From Kineosporia sp. R_H_3 (GTDB lineage: Bacteria; Actinomycetota; Actinomycetes; Actinomycetales; Kineosporiaceae), in contig NZ_MWLL01000108.1 of assembly GCF_002198675.1 (NCBI RefSeq), positions 1 to 46,310 on the forward strand: DNA of 46,310 nucleotides, given 5' to 3'. The position numbers and the translations under genes are program-made. The notes under the pieces are model-generated. The model saw only the letters and a list, made by a program, of their open reading frames with translations, was not told the DNA's origin and ran no database searches. Below, in pieces: positions 25,100 to 33,481 of this stretch. How positions within the stretch are numbered: the stretch's first letter is position 1; every line of letters begins with the position of its first letter.

Positions 25100-25930
25100 G
25101 TGCTGACGATCGCGACCGCCAACGTCAACGGGGTCCGGGCCGCGGTGCGCCGCGGGATGGGCCCGTGGCTCACCGGCCGGGCCCCGGACCTCCTTGCGCT
25201 CCAGGAGGTCCGGGCCCCGGACGACGCCCTCGTCGAGGCGCTCGGGGAGGGCTGGCACGTCGTCCACGAGGAGGCCGCGGCGAAGGGCCGCGCCGGGGTC
25301 GCCGTCGCCGGGCGCCGCCCGTTCGAGGCGGTCCGGGTCGGGCTCGCGCCGGCCGGGGTCGACGCCTCCGCCTACGACCACTCCGGCCGCTGGGTCGAGG
25401 CGGACGTCGCCCTCGACGCCGCGTCGTCGGGCGCCGGTCTGCTCACCGTCGTCTCGACGTACGTCCACACCGGTGAGGCGGGCACGCCGCGCCAGGTCGA
25501 GAAGCTCGCCTTCCTCGACGCGGTGCTCGCCCGGATGACCGAGCTCGCCGCCGACGGCCGGCACGTCGTCGTCATGGGCGACCTCAACGTCGCCCACCGG
25601 GAGGCGGACCTCAAGAACTGGAAGGGCAACCTCAAGAAGTCCGGCTTCCTCCCCGAGGAGCGGGCCTGGTTCGACCGCTTGCTCGGCGAGCTCGGCTGGG
25701 TGGACGTCGTCCGCGCCGCCGCGGGGGAGGGCCCCGGCCCGTACACGTGGTGGTCCTGGCGCGGCCAGGCCTTCGACACCGACGCCGGCTGGCGGATCGA
25801 CTACCAGATCGCCTCCGCGGGCCTGGCCGCCCGTGCGGTCAAGGCCGAGGTGGACCGGGCGCACACGTACGCGGCGCGCTGGAGCGACCACGCGCCGGTC
25901 GTCGTGGAGTACGACGTCCACGCGCGCTGA
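25100..25930 (+). CDS. xth: Exodeoxyribonuclease III (AP endonuclease family)
   Basis: 276 aa. It acts in base-excision repair, cutting at abasic sites and removing 3' blocks. Catalytic segments of the exonuclease-endonuclease-phosphatase fold are visible: ATANVNGVRAA, LALQEVRAPD (metal Glu), VVMGDLNVAHREADLKN (Asp and Asn), and the final WSDHAPVVV Asp-His pair. The start is the GTG at 25100; CAGGAT ending six bases before it could be a ribosome binding site or a weak -10. It is 58 nt after the acyl-CoA synthetase. Confidence 0.93.
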   Translation: MLTIATANVNGVRAAVRRGMGPWLTGRAPDLLALQEVRAPDDALVEALGEGWHVVHEEAAAKGRAGVAVAGRRPFEAVRVGLAPAGVDASAYDHSGRWVEADVALDAASSGAGLLTVVSTYVHTGEAGTPRQVEKLAFLDAVLARMTELAADGRHVVVMGDLNVAHREADLKNWKGNLKKSGFLPEERAWFDRLLGELGWVDVVRAAAGEGPGPYTWWSWRGQAFDTDAGWRIDYQIASAGLAARAVKAEVDRAHTYAARWSDHAPVVVEYDVHAR

Positions 25931-26045
25931 AGCGCCACGCGGGAACTGCCGTGACGCCCGCCACGGGCACGTGCAAGGCTGGAGGGGTCAGCGCGGCCCG
26001 TCGGGCCCGCGACGCACGCAGAACGACGAGGGAATGGAGCACCCC

Positions 26046-26291
26046 ATGGCCAGGCCCGAACCGCAGCCCGCCGGCGACGCGCCCCAGGACGGCGCACCCG
26101 AGGACGGCGCAGCCGCGGCGGCCCCCGCGGGGGAGAGCGACGCGAAGCGCCGCTTCCGCGAGGCGCTCGAGCGCAAGAACGCCCGGCACCACGAGTCGGC
26201 CGTGGCCGGCGGGTCCGGCGACTCGAAGGTGCACTCGGCCCACGGGCCGGCGGCGCAGCAGAAGCAGTTCCGGCGCAAGAGCGGCGGCTGA
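26046..26291 (+). CDS. DUF5302-domain small protein
   Basis: 81 aa, highly charged and probably unstructured. After an Ala/Pro/acidic stretch it has SDAKRRFREALERKN, and at its end KVHSAHGPAAQQKQFRRKSGG. Both are the conserved blocks of DUF5302, a family I know only from actinobacteria. Function unknown. The ATG at 26046 has GGAG seven bases before it. It converges on the DMGDH-like gene, with only a small hairpin (26298-26312) between them. Confidence 0.8.
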   Translation: MARPEPQPAGDAPQDGAPEDGAAAAAPAGESDAKRRFREALERKNARHHESAVAGGSGDSKVHSAHGPAAQQKQFRRKSGG

Positions 26292-26312
26292 CGCCGGTCC
26301 GCCGCCGGCGGA

Positions 26313-28823
26313 TCAGCCGAGGACGCGGCTGCGCCCCGGGTCGTAGAAGGGCCGCAGCGAGCACGTCGCGGGCACCCGCGTGCCCGCGACGTCGACCTCG
26401 AAGCCGCCCGCGGCGAGCCACGCGGCGGTGACGCCGTCACCGCCGTCGTGCTCGCACATCGCGAGCCCGACGCCCGCCCCGAGCGTGTGCCCGAACGCGC
26501 CCGCGCGCAGGTAGCCGACCCAGGACCCGTTGTGCAGCAACGGCTCTCCGCCGTGCAGGAGCGGCTCCGGGTCGTCGAGGAGCACGTGCACCATCCGTCG
26601 GGTCCGGTCGGTGCGTGCTGCGAGAACGGCGTCCCGCCCGGCGAACGGCACGGCCTTGTCGAGCGCGACGGCGAACCCCAGCCCGGCCTCGACGACGCCG
26701 TCGGTGTTCTCGATGTCGACGCCGTAGTCCCGGTAGCCCTTCTCCAGCCGGAGCGACTCCATGGCGGCGAGCCCGACGGGGCGGATCCCGAGCTCCGCGC
26801 CGGCCTCGAACAGGCTGTCCCACACCGACACCGCGAGGTCGGCGGGCACGTGCAGCTCGAACCCGAGCTCGCCGACGTACGTGACGCGCAGCGCGAGCAC
26901 CCGGGCGTACCCGACCTCGAGCCGGCGCGCCGTGAGGTACGGCCACGCGGCGTCCGAGACGTCGTCCGGGGTGAGCCGCGCGAGCAGGTCGCGCGAGCGC
27001 GGGCCCTGCACCGACAGCAGCGCCGTGCCCGCGGTGACGTCCGTGACGACGGCGTGCTCGCCGTCCCGCCGGGCCCGGCGCAGCATCGACGCGAGCCGGC
27101 GGTGCGTCACGTCGCTGCTCACGACGAGCATCTCGTCGTCGGCGAGCCGGGTCACGGTGACGTCGGCGAGGATGCCGCCGCGGTCGTCGAGCCACTGCGT
27201 GTAGACGACCCGGCCGACGTCGCCCGCGACGGCCCCGGCGCTCACCCGGTCGAGCAGCGCCGCGGCGTCGCGGCCCTGCACGAGGAACGTCGACATGAGT
27301 GTCAGGTCCAGGACGCCGACCGCCTCCCGGACGGCGCGGTGCTCGGCGGCGACGAACGCGTGCCAGGGCTGTCGCCCCCAGGACCGCGTCACCTCGACGT
27401 CCGCCGGGTCGGTGCCGGGCGGGGCGAACCACAGCGGGTACTCCCAGCCGGCCGAGACGCCGAACCGGGCGCCCGCGGCGGCGAGCCGCTCGTGCAGCGG
27501 CGTCCGCCGGACGCCGCGCGCCGAGGCGGGCTGCCACGCCGGGAACGCGGCGTCCCCGAAGAGCGCCCCGAGCTGCTCGACGGTCCGCTCCGCGCGGAAC
27601 CGGCGGGTCGTCTCGTGCGGGAGCGCCCGCTCGACCCCGTAGTGCGTCACGTCGACGGGCGGCACGCCGTCCACGACCCACTGCGCGACGACGGAGCCGA
27701 CCCCGCCGCCGAGCAGGATCCCGAGCGAGTTGAGCCCGGCGGCGACGAAGACGTTGTCGACCTCGGGCGTCGGGCCGAGCATCGGGTGCAGGTCCGGCGT
27801 GAACGACTCCGGCCCGCAGAAGAACGTGCGCACCCCGACGCCGTCGAGGCTCGGCACCCGCTCCATCGCCCCGGCGAGGACGTCGCCCACCCGGTCCCAG
27901 TCCGGCCTGATGGTGCCGAACGCGAAGTCGTCCGGGGCACCCTCGACGTGCCACGGCCCGGCGACCGGCTCGAACAGGCCGACGAGCATGCCGCCGGCCT
28001 CCTCCCGGTAGTACCCGTACCGGTCGGGGTCCTCGACGACCGGCAGGTCGCGGTGCACCCCGGGCACCGGGTCGGTGAGCAGGTAGTAGTGCTCGGCGGC
28101 CTGGAGCGGGACGTCGACCCCCGCGAGCGCGGCGACCTGCCGCGACCACAACCCCGCGGCGAGCACGACCGTCTCGCACTCGACCCGGCCGGCGTCGGTG
28201 AGGACCGCCGTGACCCGGCGGCCCTCGGCGCCCGCGCCCCACAGGCCGAGCGTGCCACCCCCGGTGGTCTCGAACCCGGTGACCCGCACGCCCTCGACGA
28301 CCGTCGCGCCGCCCGCCCGCGCGCCCTTGGCGAGCGCCGTCGCGCAGCCGACCGGGTCGGCGCGGCCCTCGTCGGCGACGTAGAAGGCCGCGAGGACGTC
28401 GTCGGTGCGGCCGATCGGCCACAGCGCGTCGACCTCGGCACGGGAGACCTCGACGTTGTCGACGCCCAGGCCGCGCTGCCACGCCGACTCCCGGCGCAGC
28501 GTGGCGAGCCGGTCGGGGTTCGTCGCGAGGTGCAGGTGGCCGGTCGCGCGGAACCCCGTCGAGTGCCCGGTCTCCGCCTCGAGCCGGGCGTAGAGGTCGC
28601 GGGAGTAGCGCGCCATCCACAGGCTCGTCTCGTCGCCCATCCCGGCCGAGGTGATGAGCCCGGCGGCGTGCCACGTCGTCCCCGAGGTGAGCTCGTGCCG
28701 CTCCAGGACGAGGACGTCGCGGACCCCGAGCCGGGTCAGGTGGTAGGCGACGCTGCAGCCGATGTTGCCCCCGCCCACGACGACGACGCGGGCCCGGTCG
28801 GGCAGCGGGGCGGGTGCGGTCAC
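26313..28823 (-). CDS. Dimethylglycine/sarcosine dehydrogenase-like FAD oxidoreductase fused to a GcvT folate domain
   Basis: 836 aa. Residues about 12-370 form a DAO-type FAD domain (VVVVGGGNIGCSVAYHL). His52 in SGTTWHAAGL aligns with the residue that binds FAD covalently in dimethylglycine and sarcosine dehydrogenases. A short FAO_M linker follows, then GcvT-N (about 440-710) and GcvT-C (about 730-830) folate-binding domains with the family motif YGVDIENTDGVVEAGLGF. Known members oxidise N-methyl groups and load the carbon on THF as 5,10-methylene-THF. It is the last gene of an ABC transporter-aminotransferase operon, overlapping the aminotransferase by 4 nt (GTGA start). The substrate is not defined; a methylated amine is likely. 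Confidence 0.88.
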   Translation of the reverse strand: MTAPAPLPDRARVVVVGGGNIGCSVAYHLTRLGVRDVLVLERHELTSGTTWHAAGLITSAGMGDETSLWMARYSRDLYARLEAETGHSTGFRATGHLHLATNPDRLATLRRESAWQRGLGVDNVEVSRAEVDALWPIGRTDDVLAAFYVADEGRADPVGCATALAKGARAGGATVVEGVRVTGFETTGGGTLGLWGAGAEGRRVTAVLTDAGRVECETVVLAAGLWSRQVAALAGVDVPLQAAEHYYLLTDPVPGVHRDLPVVEDPDRYGYYREEAGGMLVGLFEPVAGPWHVEGAPDDFAFGTIRPDWDRVGDVLAGAMERVPSLDGVGVRTFFCGPESFTPDLHPMLGPTPEVDNVFVAAGLNSLGILLGGGVGSVVAQWVVDGVPPVDVTHYGVERALPHETTRRFRAERTVEQLGALFGDAAFPAWQPASARGVRRTPLHERLAAAGARFGVSAGWEYPLWFAPPGTDPADVEVTRSWGRQPWHAFVAAEHRAVREAVGVLDLTLMSTFLVQGRDAAALLDRVSAGAVAGDVGRVVYTQWLDDRGGILADVTVTRLADDEMLVVSSDVTHRRLASMLRRARRDGEHAVVTDVTAGTALLSVQGPRSRDLLARLTPDDVSDAAWPYLTARRLEVGYARVLALRVTYVGELGFELHVPADLAVSVWDSLFEAGAELGIRPVGLAAMESLRLEKGYRDYGVDIENTDGVVEAGLGFAVALDKAVPFAGRDAVLAARTDRTRRMVHVLLDDPEPLLHGGEPLLHNGSWVGYLRAGAFGHTLGAGVGLAMCEHDGGDGVTAAWLAAGGFEVDVAGTRVPATCSLRPFYDPGRSRVLG

Positions 28824-30220
28824 TCGTCCTCCTCGGGCGGGTCGGCCGCGACCTCGCGGACCGCGTCCGCGACCTGCTCGCACGACCACTCGAACAGCTC
28901 GGGCTCCATCGTCAGCGGCGGCTGCATCCGGTACAGCGGCTTGTCCGGCTCGCTGATCGCCAGGACCCCGCGCCGCAGCGCCGCCCGGTGGACGGCGTGC
29001 TGGAAGGCCGGCGCCGGGGCGATCGAGGCCATGTCCGTGACGAGCTCCAGGCAGGCCCAGGCGCCGACGCTGCGGACGTCGCCGACCTGCTCGACCTCCT
29101 CGACGAGCGGCCCGAGGACCCGCTCGGCGGTCCGCTGCATGGAGCGGGCGTTCTCCAGCACGCCACCGGACGTCAGCAGGTCCAGACCGGCCAGCGCCCC
29201 GGCGCACGCGGCGGGCTCCCACGCGAAGGTGCCGCCGAGGTGGGCGTGCGAGCCGGCCATGACCTCCTCGGTGCCGAGGACGGCGGCCAGCGGCTGCCCG
29301 CCGGCGGCGAGCCCCTTGCCGAGGAGCAGCACGTCGGGACGCAGCCCCCACAGGTCTGCGGCGAACACCTCGCCGCACCGGCCGAGCCCGGTCTGCACCT
29401 CGTCGAGGACGATCTTCCAGCCGTGCCGCGTCGCGAGGGCGGTGAGGCCCGCCCACCACGCCGCGGACGGCGCGAGGATGCCCGCCTCACCGGCGACCGG
29501 TTCGACGAGCACCCCGGCGACCTGCGACGGCTCGACCTGGTGCCGCAGCACCCAGGTCTCGAGGTAGTCCAGGTAGATCGTGTCGTCGTACGGCCCGGGG
29601 CCGCGGTGGAACGGCGCCCGGAACCGGTTCGGGTACGGCACGAGCACGAGCCCCGGGACGTACTGCGCGTTGTTCGACGTGTTGCCCGGCAGGTCGGTCG
29701 ACGCCGCGGCAGTGAGGTACGTCGACTCGCCGTGGTACTGGCCGAGGAAGCCCAGGACGATCGGCCGCCCGGTCGACTCCCGGGCGAGCTTGACCCCGGC
29801 CTCGACCGCCTCGGTGCCCGTCACGGACGGCGCCGCGCGGGTGATGCCCGGCGGCGCGAGGGAGACGAGGCGCTCGGCGAGGGCGACGACCGGTTCGCTG
29901 GCGAGGTACTGGGCGATCTCCATCCCGTAGCGGTCCCACGCGGCCTCCACCGCCGCCCGCACGGACGGCGGCTGCGCCCCGTAGGGCGCCGCGCCCCAGG
30001 CGCTGAGGTGGTCGGCGAAGACGTTGCCGTCGACGTCCTCGAGGACGTGCCCGGCCTTGCGGCCGAGGACGACGGGCACGTTGCCGCCGTCCCGCAGCGG
30101 CCCGTTGAGGACGGCGTCCTTGCGGGCCAGGAGGGCCGCCGAGCGCGGCCCCGGCAGCGCCGTCCGGACGCCGGGCCACGGCGTCCGGACGCCCGCGTCC
30201 GCTGCCCCCTCGGTGGTCAC
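28820..30220 (-). CDS. Class III aminotransferase
   Basis: 466 aa, PLP-dependent fold type I. Visible are DVDGNVFADHLSAWGAAPYG, a VTGTEAVEAGVKLARESTG phosphate-binding segment, LDEVQTGLGRCGEVF with the pyridine-binding Asp, the PLP lysine in LLLGKGLAAGGQPLAAVLG and GGTFAWEPAACAGAL. Relatives act on omega-amino acids, polyamines or ornithine-like substrates. The start is the GTG at 30220, one base after the permease stop, so it is translated with the transporter. The context suggests it handles the imported amine or the amine left after demethylation. Confidence 0.88.
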   Translation of the reverse strand: MTTEGAADAGVRTPWPGVRTALPGPRSAALLARKDAVLNGPLRDGGNVPVVLGRKAGHVLEDVDGNVFADHLSAWGAAPYGAQPPSVRAAVEAAWDRYGMEIAQYLASEPVVALAERLVSLAPPGITRAAPSVTGTEAVEAGVKLARESTGRPIVLGFLGQYHGESTYLTAAASTDLPGNTSNNAQYVPGLVLVPYPNRFRAPFHRGPGPYDDTIYLDYLETWVLRHQVEPSQVAGVLVEPVAGEAGILAPSAAWWAGLTALATRHGWKIVLDEVQTGLGRCGEVFAADLWGLRPDVLLLGKGLAAGGQPLAAVLGTEEVMAGSHAHLGGTFAWEPAACAGALAGLDLLTSGGVLENARSMQRTAERVLGPLVEEVEQVGDVRSVGAWACLELVTDMASIAPAPAFQHAVHRAALRRGVLAISEPDKPLYRMQPPLTMEPELFEWSCEQVADAVREVAADPPEEDE

Positions 30221-30221
30221 G

Positions 30222-31136
30222 TCACACCTGGCCGGCGAACGCGCCCAGGGAACCGGGTTCCTCCTGCCCGCGCCCGAACCGCCGGACGGCGAGCCAGCCG
30301 AGCAGGACGACGACGAACGACGCGACGAGCATGAGCGTCGCGACGGCGTTGAGCGCCGGGGTCGGCGCGCCGCGGGCGGTGTTGTAGATCTTGATCGACG
30401 TCGTCTCGGTGAACGCGTCCGAGGACAGGTAGCGGACGATGACGAAGTCGTCGAGGACGTCGGCGAAGACGAGGACGGCGCTGGTGAAGATCGCCGGCAT
30501 GAGCATCGGCAGCAGGACCCGGCGCATCGCCCCGAACGCGCTCGCCCCGAGGTCGCGGGCGGCCTCCTCGTACTGCGGGCCGATCGTCGCGAGCCGGGCC
30601 CGGACGATGACGACCGGGTACGACAGCTGGAAGGTCACGAGCCCGACGACCTGGGCGGTCGTGCCGAGCACGAACGGGGTCGCGAGCAACGTGATCATGT
30701 AGAACAGGCCGACGGCCAGGACGATCTCCGGGATGACGAACGACAGCAGCATCGTGAAGTTCGCCGATGCCGGGAGCCGGCCGTGCCAGCGGTCCAGGCC
30801 GAGGGCGAACGCGACGCCGAGCGGGACGGCGACCAGCGTCGTGAGCAGCCCGAGCGTCAGGGTGTGCGTCAGGGCCCGGCGCAGCGACTCGTCGTGGAGC
30901 ACCGACAGCGTCGGGTCGGCGTAGTACCAGCGCATCGAGAAGCCCTGCCAGGTGCTGCGCGAGCGCCCGCTGTTGAACGAGAACAGCACGGCGAGGAGCA
31001 CCGGCGCGAGCGACCACACGAGGTACCCGACCGTGACGGCGGCGAGCACGTACGGCGGGCGCCACGGGCCGCGCCACGAGCGGCCCCTCGTGAGGGGCGG
31101 CGTCGGGGCGGGCGCCGTCGCCGGGACGGCGGTCAC
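30222..31136 (-). CDS. potC: ABC transporter permease, PotC-like
   Basis: 304 aa with six predicted membrane helices. The EAA loop that contacts the ATPase reads EEAARDLGASAFGAMRRVLLPMLMPAI, typical of spermidine/putrescine permeases of the PotC type. Later SDAFTETTSIKIYNTARGAPTPALNAVAT also matches PotC/YdcV proteins. The GTG start at 31136 overlaps the stop of the PotB-like gene by 4 nt. Third gene of the potD operon. Confidence 0.9.
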   Translation of the reverse strand: MTAVPATAPAPTPPLTRGRSWRGPWRPPYVLAAVTVGYLVWSLAPVLLAVLFSFNSGRSRSTWQGFSMRWYYADPTLSVLHDESLRRALTHTLTLGLLTTLVAVPLGVAFALGLDRWHGRLPASANFTMLLSFVIPEIVLAVGLFYMITLLATPFVLGTTAQVVGLVTFQLSYPVVIVRARLATIGPQYEEAARDLGASAFGAMRRVLLPMLMPAIFTSAVLVFADVLDDFVIVRYLSSDAFTETTSIKIYNTARGAPTPALNAVATLMLVASFVVVLLGWLAVRRFGRGQEEPGSLGAFAGQV

Positions 31137-32044
31137 GACGCGAGGTCCGAGCGGACGGACGAGCGGACGTAGAGGAGCATCGGAGCCGCCATCGCGAGGA
31201 CGAGGATGAGGACGAGCGCGCCGGCCTGGCCGGCCTGGCTCGGGTTCGCCACGGAGGTGTTGATGAGGTTGCCGAGCATCGCCGTGCTCGGCGAGGCCGA
31301 GAGCAGGTCGTTCGTGAAGTAGTCCCCGGTCATCGGCAGCGCGACGAGCACGAGGCCGGCGAGCACGCCGGGCACGCTCATCGGCAGCACCACCCGCCGG
31401 AACGTCTCGAACCGGCCGGCCCCGAGGTCGCGGGCCGCCTCGAGCAGCGCCGGGCTGATCCGGTCGAGGGCCGCGTACATCGGCAGGATCATGTACGGCA
31501 CGTACCCGTAGACGAGCCCGAGGACGACGGTCGTCGGCCGCCCGGACAGGAACGTCACCGGGTCCGCGACGAGCCCCGCGCCGCCGAGCAGTCGGTTCAC
31601 GAGGCCGTCGTCCGCGAGCAGGTTCACCCAGGCGAGCATCCGCATCATGTAGCTGATCCAGAACGGCGCGACGATGAGCGCGAGCACCAGGCCCCGGCGG
31701 CGTCCGGAGTGCCGGGCGACGAACCACGCGACCGGGTAGGCGACGACGAGGCAGCCGGCGACGGCGAGCAGCACGTAGACGACGGTGCGGACCATGACCG
31801 GGCCGAAGAAGCCGTCCGGGCCGGTGAGCCGGGAGAGAACGTAGCCGAACTGGTCGCCGCGCCAGTCCGCCGGGTTCCAGGCCGGCACGACGGAGCGGAA
31901 GACCGGGTCCACCGTGCCCGTCGAGATCGAGACGACGACGTACAGCGGCACGAGGAAGAACACGGCGAGCCAGGCCGCGCCGGGCAGCGTGAGGGCGACC
32001 CCGAGCAGGCCCCGGCGGCGGTCCCGGGGCGCCGTCCCGCTCAC
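31133..32044 (-). CDS. potB: ABC transporter permease, PotB-like
   Basis: 303 aa with six predicted helices. PFWISYMMRMLAWVNLLADDGLVN is a hallmark of PotB, and the EAA loop is LEAARDLGAGRFETFRRVVLPMSVPGV. The first periplasmic loop is extended, as in this family. GTG start at 32044, overlapping the binding-protein gene by 4 nt (32041-32044). It works with the PotC-like permease and the PotA-like ATPase encoded divergently at 33482. Confidence 0.9.
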   Translation of the reverse strand: MSGTAPRDRRRGLLGVALTLPGAAWLAVFFLVPLYVVVSISTGTVDPVFRSVVPAWNPADWRGDQFGYVLSRLTGPDGFFGPVMVRTVVYVLLAVAGCLVVAYPVAWFVARHSGRRRGLVLALIVAPFWISYMMRMLAWVNLLADDGLVNRLLGGAGLVADPVTFLSGRPTTVVLGLVYGYVPYMILPMYAALDRISPALLEAARDLGAGRFETFRRVVLPMSVPGVLAGLVLVALPMTGDYFTNDLLSASPSTAMLGNLINTSVANPSQAGQAGALVLILVLAMAAPMLLYVRSSVRSDLAS

Positions 32045-33324
32045 GCGCCGGCCTTGAACCGCGTCCAGGTGTCCTGCCACTTCCCCTCGGCCTCGGGCGT
32101 GAGCTCCAGGGAGCGGTAGCCGGACTCGAAGTACGACGGCAGGACCGTCGCGGCGGCCAGGCCCTGCGGGGCGTAGCCGTCCGCGACGAGCCGGCTCGGG
32201 TCGAGGCTGTTGAGCGGCGGCTGGTAGCCGACGAAGGTGAAGTTCTCCCTCGCGACCTCGTCGTCGAGCAGGTGGTTCAGGAACAGGTGCGCGAGCACCG
32301 GGTTCTTCCCGCCGCTGAGGATCATCATGAGGTCGTTGTTGACCATCCCCTTGCCGTCGGCCGGGAACCAGTACCGCAGCACCGAGGCGTCCGTGCCCTT
32401 GGGCAGGTACCCCTGCGCCGCGATCATGTCGCCGGACCAGGCCTGGGAGATGTCGAGCTTGCCCTCGGGGATCGCGATGTAGTCGGTGATCGTCACCTGC
32501 GGCCGGGTCGCCTTCGCCATCGCCGCGAGGTCCTCGCGGACCTTCCCGAGGACGGCGTCGTCGCCGGTGTTGATGTCGGTCCCCCCGGCGCGCAGGATCG
32601 CCATCGAGATGACCTCGCGGTAGTCGTCGAGGACGGCGAGCCGGCCGGCGTACTGCGGGTCCCAGAACACGTCGTACGGGTTGGCACGCGCACCGATGTC
32701 CTCGTTCACCCGGTCGGAGCGCCAGCCGATCCCGGTCGTGTAGGTCACGTAGGGGACGGTGTACTGCCAGCCCTGGTCGTACCAGGGGTCGGTGAACTGC
32801 GGCCACACGTTCGTGATGTTCGGGATGTAGGCGTGCTGGAGCGGGCGGACCAGCCCCGCCGTCGCGAGCTTGCCGATCTGGTCGTAGCTCGGGAAGTAGA
32901 CGTCGTACGGCGACCCGCCCGCCCGGATCTTCGCGAGCGACTCGTTGGTGTCGTTGAACGTGGAGACGACGACCTTGACCCCGGTGTCCTCGTACTTCTT
33001 CTCGAAGGACTTGATGACGTCCGGGTTGATGTAGTCGACGTAGTTGTACAGCTGCAGCGTCGCGTCCTTCTCCGGCGCGAGCCCGGCGGCGATCGGGGCG
33101 TTGCCCTCGAGGATCGGCCAGCGCACCGGGCTCGACGGTGAGGCGGCGGTCAGCGTCGGGCTGCCCGAGCCGCCGCCGCCCGCCGTCAGGCCCGACGACG
33201 GGCGCTCCCGGGCGCAGCCGGCGAGCAGGCCGGCACCGGTCAGGGCGGCCAGGCCGAGGACGCCCCGGCGGCTGGGGCCGCGGCGCGCGAAGGGGTTCGG
33301 TTCGGGTCGGCGGTCGGCGGACAT
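32041..33324 (-). CDS. potD: Extracellular solute-binding lipoprotein, PotD/PotF-like
   Basis: 427 aa. The N-terminus has a twin-arginine-like SRRGVLGLAAL then LLAGC with the lipidated Cys37, so it is an exported lipoprotein. The mature part has LQLYNYVDYINPDVIKSFEKKY, SPYDVYFPSYDQIGKL, YTTGIGWRSDRV and SQAWSGDMIAAQGYL, the layout of polyamine-binding proteins. PotD-type acidic residues are partly present, so the ligand may be a polyamine or another cationic amine. AGGAGGT precedes the ATG at 33324. First gene of the five-gene leftward operon; its promoter region is shared with potA and holds an operator-like palindrome. Confidence 0.9.
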   Translation of the reverse strand: MSADRRPEPNPFARRGPSRRGVLGLAALTGAGLLAGCARERPSSGLTAGGGGSGSPTLTAASPSSPVRWPILEGNAPIAAGLAPEKDATLQLYNYVDYINPDVIKSFEKKYEDTGVKVVVSTFNDTNESLAKIRAGGSPYDVYFPSYDQIGKLATAGLVRPLQHAYIPNITNVWPQFTDPWYDQGWQYTVPYVTYTTGIGWRSDRVNEDIGARANPYDVFWDPQYAGRLAVLDDYREVISMAILRAGGTDINTGDDAVLGKVREDLAAMAKATRPQVTITDYIAIPEGKLDISQAWSGDMIAAQGYLPKGTDASVLRYWFPADGKGMVNNDLMMILSGGKNPVLAHLFLNHLLDDEVARENFTFVGYQPPLNSLDPSRLVADGYAPQGLAAATVLPSYFESGYRSLELTPEAEGKWQDTWTRFKAGA

Positions 33325-33416
33325 CGGACCTCCTGCGGTGCGGTGGACGCGGCACCGGCCCCGCGGGCTGGGACCACACGCGCCCGGCGGGTGGCGACGG
33401 ATCCGTTGCCGGAGCG

Positions 33417-33460
33417 TTGCTGCCCGCGGCGGGCGGTACCTAGACTGAACGCTCAGTCAG
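33417..33460 (+). promoter_or_regulatory. potA promoter with palindromic operator A
   Basis: TTGCTG (33417-33422) and TAGACT (33441-33446) are 18 bp apart. The palindrome GACTGAACGCTCAGTC (33443-33458) overlaps the -10 and the expected start site, the classic place for a repressor. Half-sites are GACTGA and TCAGTC with a 4-bp centre. The same site could also act on the divergent potD operon. Confidence 0.6.
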
Positions 33461-33481
33461 AACTTGGCAAGAAGGAGCCGC

